Shown: positions 1 through 11,929 of the stretch, one piece after another | Layout of the letters: the number at the start of each line of letters is the position of its first letter | Position numbering within the stretch: the stretch's first letter is position 1 | DNA from: Nilaparvata lugens | Taxonomy: Eukaryota; Arthropoda; Insecta; Hemiptera; Delphacidae | NCBI RefSeq assembly: GCF_014356525.2 | Contig: NC_052505.1 | Location: 52,934,630 to 52,998,629 of the forward strand | DNA length: 64,000 nucleotides | Reading direction: 5' to 3' | Translations under genes and position numbers: made by a program | The notes under the pieces: model-generated | The model's database searches: none | What the model was told of the DNA's origin: nothing | Seen by the model: only the letters and a program-made list of their open reading frames with translations

Positions 1-660
1 TAACGTAAAATCTAGCCAGACACCTTGGCAGAAATTTATTGCAACTAAAAGGTATGCAACTAGAGGAACTAAAAAAGCACATGGCTAATTGTTATAAAGT
101 GAGAAACCACCTATAAATGTATTGCATGTAAAAATGTACTTAAAACCCAAAATAAAAATAAATTAATGTAGTAAGGAAGTAGGAGGTTTGTAGGCGCATG
201 TATACTGTAACAAATTTGCATGAACCAATCAAATGGTAGTAATCGATGGGCGGCAATAGTGAACCGATTCAAATGTATTTATATATATTTCTAAAAATGA
301 TAAGATTTTGTAAATGTTTACTGCTCAGTTTATGTATTGGAGATGGCCCAAGGACAGATAAAATATCAGATATATGACATAAGTAATAATTTAATAGATT
401 GGTACGAACTATTTGAACCTTTAAATGGCATAGTAGCAAATTATTCAAATTTTATGTAAATATGCAAGTCGGAAATGAAAATTGTGAAAAGAAAAGTAGA
501 ACTTGCCCACTTGCCTGCCAGACACTATCATGGAATGTCACCAAAATTTGCAGAGCACAGTACCCTTTATTGTACATTTTAAAGACTTAGAGTTTTAATC
601 TATTTTTTTTTCTATAAGACTTTGTGATGCAAAAGTCACCCAAATATTTATTTAATCCCT
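1..660. other. AT-rich non-coding DNA, nothing recognised
   Basis: No open frame of useful length, splice-site pair, RNA gene or repeat structure could be supported here. The composition is strongly AT-rich, like the rest of the host-like background. Confidence 0.5.
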
Positions 661-666
661 TGGAAG

Positions 667-765
667 TAGGGATGTCAATCCGGGACTGATTTCCAATCCC
701 GGTATTTCGGGATTATCCAATATCAATCCCGGGATCCCGGGACTGATCCCGAGATTGGCAAAAAT
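667..765. repeat. CCCGGG-rich inverted/tandem repeat, hAT-end-like
   Basis: Variants of ATCCCGGG and ATTTCGGGAT recur here, including a perfect 16-bp palindrome at 727-742 (TCCCGGGATCCCGGGA). The block opens with TAGGGATGTCAATCC, which resembles the subterminal sequence of some insect hAT transposons. The resemblance is from memory; no transposase or second terminus is seen, so the family assignment is tentative. Confidence 0.35.
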
Positions 766-870
766 CAGTTTAATTCATTTTTAACCAATTGTTCCTCCTC
801 AATTACATGTTCAGTAACAGTGTGTGTAGATGAAAAAGGGTGTATTAAAGAGGGAGAGGCTATCATAAAA

Positions 871-871
871 A

Positions 872-931
<60 letters not shown>

Positions 932-1375
932 TTGTGTGTGTGTGTGTGTGTGGTGTGTGTGTGTGTTGTGTGTGTGTGTGTATGAGTGTATGTGCGTCTG
1001 TGTACACGATATCTCATCTCCCAATTAACGGAATGACTTGAAATTTGGAACTTAAGGTCCTTACGCTATAAGTATCTGACACGAACAATTTCGATCAAAT
1101 GCGATTCAAGATGGCGGTTAAAATGGAGAAAATGTTGTCAAAAACAGGGTTTTTTGCGATTTCCTCCAAAATGGCTCCAACAATTTTGATTATATTAAAT
1201 GATTCACTTTGAAGAGATAGCAGACTTCGTATGTCTCCAGCGTTATTGTCCTGTCACCAGCTGGCAGATCTTTGAATAGTAGACTTGAGATGCGCGCGGG
1301 AACAATAGCGTCAGGTGATAAGTTTTCATAACGGCAAGGAAAGTTGTGTGAGTGCCCCACACCAGATTTTTCAGG
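871..1375. repeat. (GT)n-linked dispersed repeat, copy 1
   Basis: A GT microsatellite (about 871-990) runs into a unique tail beginning TATGAGTGTATGTGCG. The same tail follows the GT array near 33.27 kb. Shared blocks are the CACGATAT..CATCTCCCAATTAACGG segment, the CAAGATGGCGG segment, and the block TCTCCAGCGTTATTG..CCTGTCACCAGCTGG near 1230-1265. Relative to copy 2 this copy lacks about 270 bp between roughly 1190 and 1196. It is a dispersed repeat of unknown class and has no coding content; open frames in the GT tract are artefacts. Confidence 0.75.
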
Positions 1376-1761
1376 ATTTTTTATGTTTAAATCTCTTTTT
1401 TGTTTTTCTGAAACTTTACGGTTTCTTTATTCTGGTGTATATTATTTTTCGAGATTCTTTGAGTAGTGGACTCTTGATAATTTCTTGTTTGTTCAATATT
1501 GTATTTCTATCATCAGGATGTACTTCATCATGAAATTAATAAATTGAAACACCATAAAACAATTCAATTGGACCACTTTAATCCATTACATACCTTTTTC
1601 ATTGAATTTCTTTCAAAGTCGAAATTACACTTGAATTTTTTTCCTTAATATTGAAGCCTATTGCTTTCAAATGCTCAAAATAAGAAAATAAGCAGTTTTC
1701 GCCACTCAAGCAAACGTTTTAATTCCCAATAACTAGTGTATTGACATTCTGACTACATACT

Positions 1762-1795
1762 AGTGAGTATAGAATGTATACATTCTATACTCACT
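1762..1795. repeat. 34-bp perfect palindrome
   Basis: The 34 bases read identically on both strands with no spacer, centred on GTATAC. The left half begins AGTGAGTATAGAATG. Such a sequence can extrude as a cruciform or be the fused ends of a small inverted-repeat element. No flanking duplication was found. Confidence 0.85.
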
Positions 1796-1999
1796 GCTTA
1801 CCACTGGCTGGTACGATAAATATTGGTGAAAAAGATGACTTCAATTTTTTGAAAGTGATATTCAATTTTTGAACAACCTATTTTCGGTTAGGTATATTTG
1901 ATACGAGTAACAATGATACAATATTCACACAGCAATGTTTAAAAGTTGGACAAATGATTTTTGAGTTACGTCATATTCTCCCGTACGACAACTTCACTG

Positions 2000-3095
2000 A
2001 ACTTCATGATGGAAACACACAAGCTGTCAAGTCAACAGAGCAACTGGCAAGAATGAACTTCTCTTAAATAAAGTGAAGAAGACAGAAGTAGCACACTTAC
2101 TATATAACTTCTACATTTGTGAACACTTATTTATTAGCCAGTAACTTGTTTGTGCTCCAACTGTTTAGAAAACTGTTTCTCCTTCTTCTTCTTCTTCTCC
2201 TTCATTATCCCCTTTTCCTTCTTCTTCTTCGTCAGTATTTTATTGTCGCTAGCTGTCTGCTGCTTGTGCTGCGAGTCTGGAATTTGCCAGATAAATTGTG
2301 AGTTTGAGTTTAGTGTACGACTCACAACTCACTGCTTGTGAGTTCAGCTTACGAAGTTGGAGTTGAAAAGTCATGATGCAGTTTCTCGGGTTCGAGATGG
2401 AAGTGAATTTTCAGCGATTGACTGGTGAAGAGCTAGTCAGTTTTGGATGCATTTTTCAAGTTTGAATGAGTTTTCTAGCTTGGGTGATTGAATCGGTTAA
2501 CGGAGATGGGTTTTCAATAAAGTAGATGATTATGAATATTGTGAACACCAGAGCGGTGTGTTTGGATATTTCTTACGATTTTAAAGTGCGAAGGACTTTA
2601 ATGAAGAAGGACTTACAGAAGAAGAAGAAGAAGTGAGGAAAAAATGGAAATATTCCACTTATGAATAAGATACTCTCCAAAATAACAACGCTAGGATATA
2701 CATTAGGATATAACCGAAAAGCGATTGACCAATAGAAAGATAGATTGCTTTGGCCACACTGTGTAATACTTGCAAGCTCCGCCTTCTCTTATTTTCTTGG
2801 TTGGCATTTCAAAATCTATTTATGAATTCTTTCGGTAGATGACAGCAGTTACTACGTGATAAACAATTCTTTCATAATTCTTATCTTGATTGCAGAAGTA
2901 AATGGATATTCAGATAGTGATAGCTGTGATAGATAAAGGAGGAAATGAGAAATGTACTACAGTAATGCATGAGATGCTAGGTGTGAACATAGAATGATGA
3001 AAAGATTGTGGATAATAATAACAACAATTGTGAAGAGGAGAGGAAGAACAAGTAGAAAGGTGAGATTAAGAATGAGAAGGAGATCGAAAATATTG
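2000..3095. other. Non-coding, short TTC/GAA tracts
   Basis: Short pyrimidine tracts (about 2180-2240) and ordinary AT-rich DNA. No gene supported. Confidence 0.4.
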
Positions 3096-3099
3096 AGAA

Positions 3100-3192
3100 G
3101 TAGGAGAAGAAGGAGAAGAAGGAGAAGAAGGAGAAGAAGGAGAAGAAGAAGAAGAAGAAGAAGAAGAAGAGAAGAAGAAGAAGAAGAAGAAG
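3100..3192. repeat. AGAAGG / GAA purine microsatellite
   Basis: Pure purine run of AGAAGG units grading into GAA. It creates long arginine-, glutamate- or (opposite strand) leucine/serine-rich open frames that are not genes. Confidence 0.85.
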
Positions 3193-3199
3193 AAAGAAA

Positions 3200-5080
3200 G
3201 AGGGATGGTGGTGAGAAGCTGGAATCAGTAAAATAAGACAACGAAGAAAAACGAATTACAAGTTCTGGGAGGAGGTAAAGATGTACAAGTAAAATGAATG
3301 AAGCAAGCAAAATAGGAGTAAGAAGAATCAGAAGGATAAAAAAAGTGATGAGGGAAAGGAAGCGGAAGGATATGTATAATAGGTCACTTCCACAAGTTGG
3401 AACAACTCTCAACCAGAAAGATTACTTGGCAAAATTGGAGGAAAATGGCCTACAAAGGCGGTAGCGGCAGTCAGATTGCAAGGATTTCTTTGGTCCTGAG
3501 AGATGGAGATAACAATATCGTTCGTGAGAGAGGTAGTACGAGTGAGAGGGAGAAGTGAGAGAGAGCAAGAGAATGAGAGGGAGAGAGAGAGTGAGAGTGA
3601 GATTGGGACTAGCCCCCTGACACACAACGACAGGGGACAATTTTTTATTTACATGATATCCGTTATTCCAGTCACGTCAAACGCTCATCACCTTGCAGGA
3701 CGCTCATTTCACCCGGGGGAGATCCTAACCGCCCTCCCCACCCACACACCTGCCTACCTAACCGCCCACCCGTCAACCCTGAGGGGAAAAACTACAAATG
3801 ACATCGTCTCGACGGGTACTCTACTCCAAAGTACATTAGAAACTCTCGATGATCCCTTTTTTGCATGTTTTGCTCGGGAGAGAGAATTCCAACTCTGGTA
3901 GTTGGGAGAAGGCGATACCAATTATTCCTGTGGGGGAAAATCTCTCACGATGGAAAAGCGATTAGAAAGTTATTATATTGTCAGGAATGGTTTCCATGAT
4001 TGATGTTTGTTTGCAAAGATGTAAATGGTGAGAATCAGAACTAGTTAACAAGATGACAAACTTTGCGATTGTGATAATCGGCAAAGTGTCTGTCTCTCGT
4101 AATAGTTCACGATCAAATCTAATCGTATCGTAAGCTATGGCATCGGCTACTGGTATTTGTCACTAGTACTGGTGAGTTCAGTTGAATAATTATTTTGAAT
4201 TGGATTATATTAAATGATTTCTTCTCTGTGTTGGTGCCTGAGACAAGTAACAAGTAAGTAACAACATTACTTTACTAAACAAAATTTCGAAAAACTCAGG
4301 CTTTCTGTTTAAAAATGAAGATTTAAACTTCTTGATGACTCTTCATTCACACTTTATTTCATATTTTTCTCTATAGTTCCGTATTTGAAGGGTTTGGTTA
4401 GTCATATATCAATTCAAGGGGCTTATCAATAACATTCATCATTCAATTTCAGATTATGAATAGACCTTCAATCAATATAGTTCATGATTCTAATAAGTTT
4501 CCAATCTTCTGTTGAATTATCATAAAAATAATTAATCTTACTTCTGTGTTGTCAATAAAATAATTGGAGTAAATTACCTCATTTTTAAAGCAGTACTTGA
4601 AAGAGTAGCCCACATTACACCCAAAGGTGTAGTATAGGTAGATACTAGTCTTGGCCTATATACATTTAAATCCTATGCACTCCTTTATCGACTATAAATC
4701 AATGGAATCAACATAATAATAAATGGCAAGATAATTTATTCTTGAATTAACAGTTCTCTTCTTCTAGAATCGCAGCGACGTCAGCTATAACAGGACAAAA
4801 CGGTGCACTGGGTTAATCGAGCTCCAAGTAATTACTGGCTTGAAACGGGCTCAGAAAAGAACTGAAAAAAGAGGGTGACAGAGGAAGAGTTAAATAAAAG
4901 ATTGGATTTAGGTTTCAGAAAAACAGAGGGAGAGAGAGAGAGAGAGAGAGAGCGTGAGTGGAAATGATAAATCAGGTGACTCGAAAATAATGCCAGTATA
5001 CTATTTTCTTTATAAAAAGTGGGCTGAAGGGGTTGGTCTGGCAGAAACAGATTTTCAATAATTGCCTTTCCCATTGTGCT
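3200..5080. other. Non-coding, GA-rich patches
   Basis: Contains a GA-rich patch (about 3540-3600) and a GA run (about 4928-4952). A GC-richer segment at 3640-3790 is open on the plus strand but shows no recognisable domain or splice context. No gene supported. Confidence 0.4.
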
Positions 5081-5084
5081 CATT

Positions 5085-6585
5085 CACCTCCTCTCAACCT
5101 TTCCTCTTACTCCTTATTCTCCTCTTGCTCCTCATTCTTCTCCTCCTCATCTTCCTCTTCCTCCTCTATCTTCTTTTTCCCCGTTTCCCTTCCCCTGCTT
5201 GACTACACATTGTTCTTCTCCTACCATTACGACTACTACTACCAACATCAACCTTTTCTATTTTTCATGTTCTCTTTCTGGTTTTCAGTCTATCTATTTC
5301 TATGTTCTTCCTCGTTTTAATTTCTCTTCCTAGTTATGCACTTATTCTCTCTCATTCTCATTCTCCCACTCCATCTATAAGCGGAGTTTCCATGCTGCTG
5401 ACTATTTTACAAGAATACATATTCTTGTTAAATCTTTTAATCTACTTTCTTTGTCATCCTCTCTTCTCCAATCTTATTCCTCTCTTTTTCCTTGCTAACA
5501 ATTCGATTCAAATTTAATTATTCGTTCGTTCTCCAATACTTTTCTCCATTCTAAATCTCTTCATTCTCTTCTGGCCTAGCATCCTTCACCTACACCTCCA
5601 TCACATTTTAACACGTCTTCCTCTCCCAATCACAAACATGACCCTCTTGTTTCTTTCCCCTCTCAACCATTTATCTCTACCTATTTTCCTCCTCCTCCTC
5701 CTCCTCCTCCTCCTCCTCATCCTCCTCCTCCTACTCCTACTTCTTCTCTTTCCTCATCCTTTTTTCTTCCTACGTCTCATCCTTTTCTTTCTCTTTTACC
5801 CTCTCTTCCTCCTTCTCCTGCTATCCCCCCACTCCCACAAGTCAGGAACAAACCTTTTCCTTTCCTGCTTCTCACCTCTCAATCACTCCCTGTTCTCATT
5901 CTTCTCTTTCATATCAAATTCGTTCCAACTCCTTATTGTTGAATAGTTTCTCATTCTATACTCTATGGTATCCATCTACTTGTGCTCTATATAGTCCATT
6001 AATATTGTTAATGAATGATAATATTTTGATTCTCATGGACTAAGATAGCATGCATCAGTAGTCTACATGAATGAAGTAGTTTATATTCTTATATTATCTC
6101 TATCCTACTGCTCTTTCTCATCCCTTCTTTCTGTAAACCTGCTTTTCCTTCTTCTTTTTACCCTACTCTTCATTCTCTTTCTCTATCCCCTCCCTCTCAT
6201 CATACTCTTCCTCGACACCTCATCTCCTTCTGCTTGAGCTCTTCTTTCTCTCTCCATATAATTTTCCCGTTTCTCCTTTTATTTATTCTAGTTTTTCACA
6301 CTACAATGTTTCGCAATACTTTCAACCGATTCTTCTCCCAACTCACCCTCCTCTCTCCCACTTTTCTTCGGCCTCTTCTTCATCTTCTTCTACAATTCAT
6401 CTTCCTCTCCTCATTTTCCTCCATCTTCTCAACTTTCTTCTTCTCGCCACTATCATGCTTCGGAGCTCTCTCCTTCGATTTGTCTCTTTTCTCTTCCTCT
6501 CGATTTCCTTCCAGATCTCCTCTACCTCTCATCATATAATTCTCCTTCATCCTATATTCCTGCTTCTTCTCCTGCTCACTACACT
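5085..6585. repeat. Kilobase-scale polypyrimidine tract
   Basis: About 1.5 kb in which C and T dominate the plus strand, with a short ordinary break around 5940-6110. It includes a (TCC)n core near 5690-5745. The leucine/serine/phenylalanine-rich open frames here follow from composition and not from selection. Confidence 0.8.
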
Positions 6586-6719
6586 GTTCATAGATTCTTC
6601 TCCTTCCCCTTCCTAGACGTCTTCATAGACCTCATTCCTGACCTCTTCTTCCTCTTACAATCTTTCTCTCTTCTTTCTGCTTCTACTTTGTTCAACTTTC
6701 TCACACTACCAAATTCCTC

Positions 6720-7060
6720 AATACCCTCCATTGATTCCGAAAGAGAGCATTGGCAGGGGACAATTTTTCTCGGCGAATTAAAAGCGGAAGCGGAACGCGC
6801 CAAGCCTGAACCGTTGCGCTTGTGGTCGGCTGCTGGGTTACAATTATTATTGTGGCCAATTAATTGAGTGCTCACGAGGCATTCCAAACTCGGGGCTCAA
6901 GTTGGGTGTTTCAAAAAGCGTTTGGGGGTTGTCCGGATGGCAGAAGCAATTTATTTTTATTTTTCCACCATTTTCCACTCAACTCGGACTAGCAGCAGAA
7001 GCAGCAGCAGCAGCAGCAATTCAATTTCCATGAATCAGCTCAGAGGTATGCTGCCAACCT
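6720..7060. other. Higher-GC non-coding block with CAG run
   Basis: Base composition is more balanced than its surroundings. The block carries a GGCCAATTAATTGAG motif near 6853 (a TAATT homeodomain-type core) and an AGCAGCAGC run near 7000-7018. It could be a conserved regulatory block near a host gene; no exon could be supported. This is inference from composition only. Confidence 0.25.
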
Positions 7061-7339
7061 ACGAGGAACGGACGACTCAACAATATTTCAGACGGTTGTG
7101 GGTAGGGGCAGGGGGCATGAGGACTACTGAGACAGCAGTCAAAATAAATCATGCAAGTCCCCCCCGAGGGGGGACAAAACACCCGACAAGAACATTTTCA
7201 TCTGTTGATATCATTTTTTGGACGGCGAAAGATTGTGTGTATGTTGTAAGTCAGGTTCGTTGTGAGAAGGGAGTTGGAAATAATAGAAAAGAGGAGAGAA
7301 AACACAGATCGCACATGGGAGAACATGAAAATCACTAAA

Positions 7340-8406
7340 CTTGGCTGAATGAACATCTTCTAACTCTAAACACAGATAAAAGCGTCTTCATTACTTTCTT
7401 CCCAAACGCATCAACTCAACCACAGTCACTCAATACCATCAAAATCCATTTACTAAATTGCAACAGTGAAAACCTATGTTCTTGTCCGAAAATAAATAAA
7501 AAGATAATGTTAAATATTTAGGTATAACAATTGATCCCTATCTAAGATGGAACACCCATATAGATAACATGTGTAAAAAACTAAGATTTCTTATTTACAA
7601 ATTTTATCAAATCAAACAACTGAACAATGTAAACATAACAAAGCTGATATACTACTCATATGCACAATCGGTATTACAATACGGTATTCGGGCTTGGGGA
7701 GGTGCTTTGAATGCTCATTTTAACAAACTTTTTATTATTCAAAAGCACCTAATTAAAACTATCCTAGGTAAACCTCGTCTGTATCCAACTAAATATTTGT
7801 TCAATGAGTTTAAGGTATTAACAGTCCGTCAACTTTATATCAAAAACCTAATAATTTTCATTAAAAATAATAGACATCTTTTTCTTTTCCGTGATACAAA
7901 TCTCAATTTGCGTCCTTCCAGAAAAAGATTTGAAAACATAAGAATGGATCTCAATGTTTGCAGAAGACAATACTTTTACATAGCAAATAAATTGATTAAC
8001 AACATTCCAGATTACCTCATTGAACATATCAATGGTAGATCCGATAAATTGTTCAAAAGAAGATCTATTGAATTGATAATAACCACTAGAATAGAGGATA
8101 AAATTTTTGATTAAATCATATTATCTTTCTCTATCAAGGTATGTTTTGCTGGCACTCTTACATCTCTTTCTTTTTCTTTCTCTTTCCCTTTCTCCTTCTT
8201 CTCACTTCTTCACCTTTTTCATTTAATATTATGATATTGAATTTCTTATTATTTTTTGTTAATGTAATGTTGGCAACTCTCACCTGCGCACAGGATTTTC
8301 CTTGCAGGTGATTGGTTTCTTGTATTTTTGCTGTTCAAGTGAAATTTTTGAATGTATTGGTTTTGGAAGAAACAATAAAGTTTTTGAATTGAATTGAAAA
8401 AAAAAA
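7340..8406 (+). mobile_element. 5'-truncated non-LTR retrotransposon (LINE) with poly(A) tail
   Basis: The fragment encodes the C-terminal part of a LINE reverse transcriptase. An early frame (about 7343-7500) contains a stretch ending in the KYLGITID block typical of the RT/thumb boundary of Jockey/CR1/RTE-type elements. It is offset by a frameshift near 7490-7510 from the longer open part at 7569-8114. A 3' UTR follows with AATAAA at 8374-8379 and a poly(A) tail at 8397-8406. The 5' truncation and tail are the signature of target-primed insertion. No clear target-site duplication was found. Confidence 0.75.
7569..8114 (+). pseudogene. LINE reverse transcriptase, C-terminal fragment
   Basis: 181 codons are open. 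The start contains CKKLRFLIYKFYQIK and then VLQYGIRAWGGALN, which match the conserved region after the RT catalytic domain of insect LINEs (the Y-G-x-x-x-W-G block). The palm motifs with the catalytic YxDD are absent because the element is 5'-truncated, so the product is not functional. Upstream homologous sequence is in another frame. It ends in a stop followed by the 3' UTR and poly(A) tail of the insertion. Confidence 0.75.
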
Positions 8407-8409
8407 TTC

Positions 8410-9205
8410 GTTGGGACAGAGAAAGAGAACGAGAAGAAGGGCTTGAGAAATGAAGGAGATGTGAAGTAAAGGTTGAGGTTGAGTTAGAGGAGATGTTGGG
8501 AAATATGTGGTGATTAAGAAGATAACGATGTAGAGTGAGAGGATAATCTGAGGATAATCTGAGGAAAATAGTGGGAGGGAAAAGATAAAGATGAATAATA
8601 AATTTATGGATTGTGAAAATATAAGTGATAGAATCATTCTGAAGTTGAAAAGAAAGCAATCGAATTGAACAGGAATAGAACATGGAAGATCATTGGAGAA
8701 ATTTATTTGAATTATTGCAGATAAGTAGTTATAGGGTACGAACAGAATGGCCAGAACGATATTGTCAGTGTAATTGATCTAATTGAACACATTGTGAATA
8801 ATAGGAGTGAACAGTGGGCTACGGTTAATTTCTAAATTTTGGTTCACCACCATGACAACTGTTTCATTGTTGCCAGCTGATTAGTGGCATCAATCGAAAC
8901 TGAAATCTACACCGCGACTCACTTGTACTCTTCACACCTTTGTACTGTTCGATCTTAAATACTCTGCTTTTGTATTATCGACATCTGCAATCGTCACAGT
9001 TGATGAATGAATATAGTCGAGACCTTGTTAAAAGTACAGCCAGTACATTCCCTTTCACGACTAATTCGGCTTGTGTGGTCTGATGACAACTGTAACACAA
9101 ACGAATATATTTTTTATCCATAGGTGATTAGTTATAATTTATATATTTCTCCATTGTTTGATCACCGACTGCCATCCTAATCAGTTTTACCAAGAACTAT
9201 GATGC
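8410..9205. other. Non-coding, purine-rich start
   Basis: The first 200 bases are purine-rich and the rest is AT-rich. No gene supported. Confidence 0.4.
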
Positions 9206-9209
9206 TGGA

Positions 9210-9293
9210 GATGGTTCAGCCACGGGAAAAAGCTTGAAATCACAGCGGATTTATTATTTAGGAGACTGAGCTTTTTGTCGTGACTGAACCATC
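9210..9293 (+). ncRNA. Pre-miRNA-like hairpin, unidentified
   Basis: Two 25-base arms (9210-9234 and 9269-9293) pair with 22 Watson-Crick pairs, one G-U, one G-G and one C-A mismatch around a 34-base loop. Weaker pairing continues outward to about 9197 and 9306. Length and mismatch pattern fit an insect microRNA precursor, but no known mature sequence was recognised. It could equally be a small inverted-repeat transposon. Both strands can fold. Confidence 0.35.
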
Positions 9294-10079
9294 TGCAACT
9301 CCTATGCACATTGTGTACTTGAATATGCTTGTACCGCTACCGTCAAAAGTATTTGTCCCTCATTTGTTTTCCTCGAAACCATACTCAACTATTCGTTGTA
9401 TATCTACTACGTTTGAATGAATTTATCCATCCCAACAGCAGTGCCATTTCGCATATAATATAGAGGTGGCGTCCGCAGATCACAGCTTGAAATGATAGAA
9501 GCAAACATGTCAGTTCTTGCTTCATCGATCAATGTCACTTTTCATCCGACAACTGCATCAAGAAGTTGTTCAACAGCAAAGCCCTGCTATCGCAACTTAG
9601 TTCGCAACACATTCATCGTTGCTCTGCACTGTGTAGTCGGTTGGAGATAGTTTAAAGGAGACGAAGATAGTTCAAAGAGCTGAGATGCTCCCTGTTCTAC
9701 ATTCAGCTTGATTCTAGATAAATCAATTTTGCAACATTATTAGCCCATGTATCAAAATCCATGAGCAAACAGTTACTGGTTGCTTCTGTAGTTCTTAATA
9801 ATGCCTACGATTTGTGCATTATGTAATGAATAGATAAAAAACGTTCATGAGCTGGATATACTTAAAATGTTCATGATTAATCAAAATTATACAATAATGA
9901 GAATAAAAAGTTTTCCACTGCTAATGTGAACAATCATAAATCACAATAAACTTGAACACAAAATCTCACTAATAATAAATAGTATTCGAAAGAAATAGAA
10001 TAATCAATCAAAAATATGTGAATCACAACTAAAATAAAGGACAAGAATAACTTTTATAATGATGATGGGACTCCGTGCT

Positions 10080-10138
10080 TTAAACTGACACGACTAATCA
10101 GTCTCCTGATTAGGTGGGTCACGGTAGGCGTGGTTTAA
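10080..10138. repeat. Nested stem-loop
   Basis: TTAAAC (10080-10085) pairs with GTTTAA (10133-10138), CACG pairs with CGTG just inside, and CTAATCAG/CTGATTAG forms a perfect inner 8-bp stem with a TCTC loop. It may be a structured RNA or a transposon end. No family is recognised. Confidence 0.5.
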
Positions 10139-10139
10139 C

Positions 10140-11200
10140 GTGTAGTCGCTTGGTATTGGTCCTTCAGCTCCACTTCAAAAGTGAAGTGCTTCCTTGTTGA
10201 CTTTGGAAAATCAATATGAGTGAATACATCATAGCTTTTCAAGCAAATATGATTGTTTCTGAAGGTTTCATTGATTGATCACAGTGAATGTCCAAATCAA
10301 TATCATTATTGACAACTTAACATTCACCTAATCATTTGCTTAATTTAATTGACATTTAAAAGATGAACTTGTAAGTTCTCAATCAATGACTTATTGTGGC
10401 TATCATGCTCATCTGAATGCCAGTCAACTTTTATATCATTTTTTTGTGGTATTTTTTGCAATGAATATGCAATATGGTATTTATAAATAACAATCAATTC
10501 AACGATAAAAGCCCTCAATTTTCATTGCGTCACTTTTGCCAAAAAATTGATTTACTGTTATCATTTGCTGCAACTTGATAGATCAGCATTGCGTCTAGTA
10601 ATTATTATGAGGCTGACATTAATCCAATTGTTGGCATCAACTTTGTTGGGTTGTTGAATCGACACCATACTAACAATAATCCTTATTATTCGCATAACTG
10701 TATTGTTATCGTAACTTCTCTCGCGCTCGCTTATCATCAATGTCTCATTGTCACATTATAATTGGGCCATTCCAGCTGGCATAAAATTTTAATCAACTGA
10801 CGTCAGGGATTAAGCACTGTTGCTCATTAGAGCTGGCATTATAATGTCTTCATCTCTTCCACGTGTGTCAGGGATTAACTAGAATAATTTCCTATGAGCA
10901 GCTTAACTCCAGTTGTGCTGCTCTTAATGAGATGAATGGGCCGTGTTTAAGGTTATTATGTAGAGTATTGGGGGTTAGAATGTATGTAGGGGGTTGAACA
11001 TCTTAGTGAATTATTTAGTGCCGTAGGCCCAAACAAAGTAGCAAAGTCAAGATTACAATTTTATTTGGAATTTGTCAGTGGTGAAGCCCGCTCTACTTGC
11101 CTAGCAACTGATAACAGGAACCAATAATCTGATCCATAGGACCTGTTACAACTATCAAGATTACATCCAGATTTTATTAGATTTCTTCATAATGTCTGGA
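10140..11200. other. AT-rich non-coding DNA
   Basis: No open frame, splice pair or repeat that could be supported. Confidence 0.4.
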
Positions 11201-11394
11201 ATAATTCCATTTGTTATACATAAATACTAGGCTATCTAAGATACTGGATTTAGACTTCACAAAAATACATAGTATGTTCACGTTTTCTCTCATTGTATTT
11301 GTTGATTTATTTCATTCGTCTACTAGCCTTATCCCATTTCCTGCCAATGTTAGGTTAGGTGCGAGAACGGCAGATGTAGCACTGACTGTACACT

Positions 11395-11475
11395 TAGCAC
11401 TGACACCATTGATTGAATGGGAAGCATTGGTGTTGTACTCAAAAGGATTGGTGACCGTTAGAAGTGAATCGCACT
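11395..11475. repeat. Partial copy of the CAGCATT/AATGCTG hairpin family
   Basis: The segment around GAATGGGAAGCATTGGTG and the following GTTAGAAGTGAATCGC resemble the centre and right arm of the better-preserved hairpin at 25747-25823, with the left arm decayed. Confidence 0.35.
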
Positions 11476-11714
11476 ATATAGGTAGGTAGGATAGGCGCAG
11501 GATAGCAGAGATACGCACCAACGGTTTGAATTTGTTCAGTGTGCTTCTCATGTTTTATTGCCGGTGCTTGGTGAATCTTTTGTTCCGTCTGTAGGGGGGA
11601 GGGTCTGTTGAGGGGGTCAGGGGGGAAGGTGCTAGCTAAGTTGTGTGCGCCCGCTGACTTGAGAAGCAACTTTATGACTTCCAAGTAAAGCACACACAAA
11701 CTAGTGCACAAGAA

Positions 11715-11800
11715 GAAGACGGGGAAGAAGAAGAAGAAAGAAGAAGAAGAAGAAGAAGAAGAAGAAGAAAGTGAAGAGGAAGAAGATGAAGAGGGAGACC
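11715..11800. repeat. GAA-rich microsatellite
   Basis: AAG/GAA units dominate, producing serine-rich or glutamate-rich frames on either strand that are not genes. Confidence 0.8.
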
Positions 11801-11929
11801 GAGACCAAAAGTAGCCCGCCTGCCAATAGGGCGTGTAATTGCGAGTGCCATTAACCAAATAGGGTTCGTCTCTCTTTCCGGTTTCCTTTCTTAACCGCCT
11901 TCTTTCTTTCCTTTTTTGGTTGCTCATTG

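Noticed and set aside
765..1041. Threonine/histidine- or valine/cysteine-rich frames on both strands
   Set aside because: They are translations of the GT microsatellite; the same happens at 33007-33375.
2957..3412. 151-residue leucine/serine-rich minus-strand frame and arginine-rich plus-strand frame
   Set aside because: Driven by the AGAAGG/GAA run; no domain and no splice context.
5638..6539. Several leucine/phenylalanine-rich frames resembling membrane proteins
   Set aside because: The whole region is a polypyrimidine tract, which encodes L, S, F and P in any frame.
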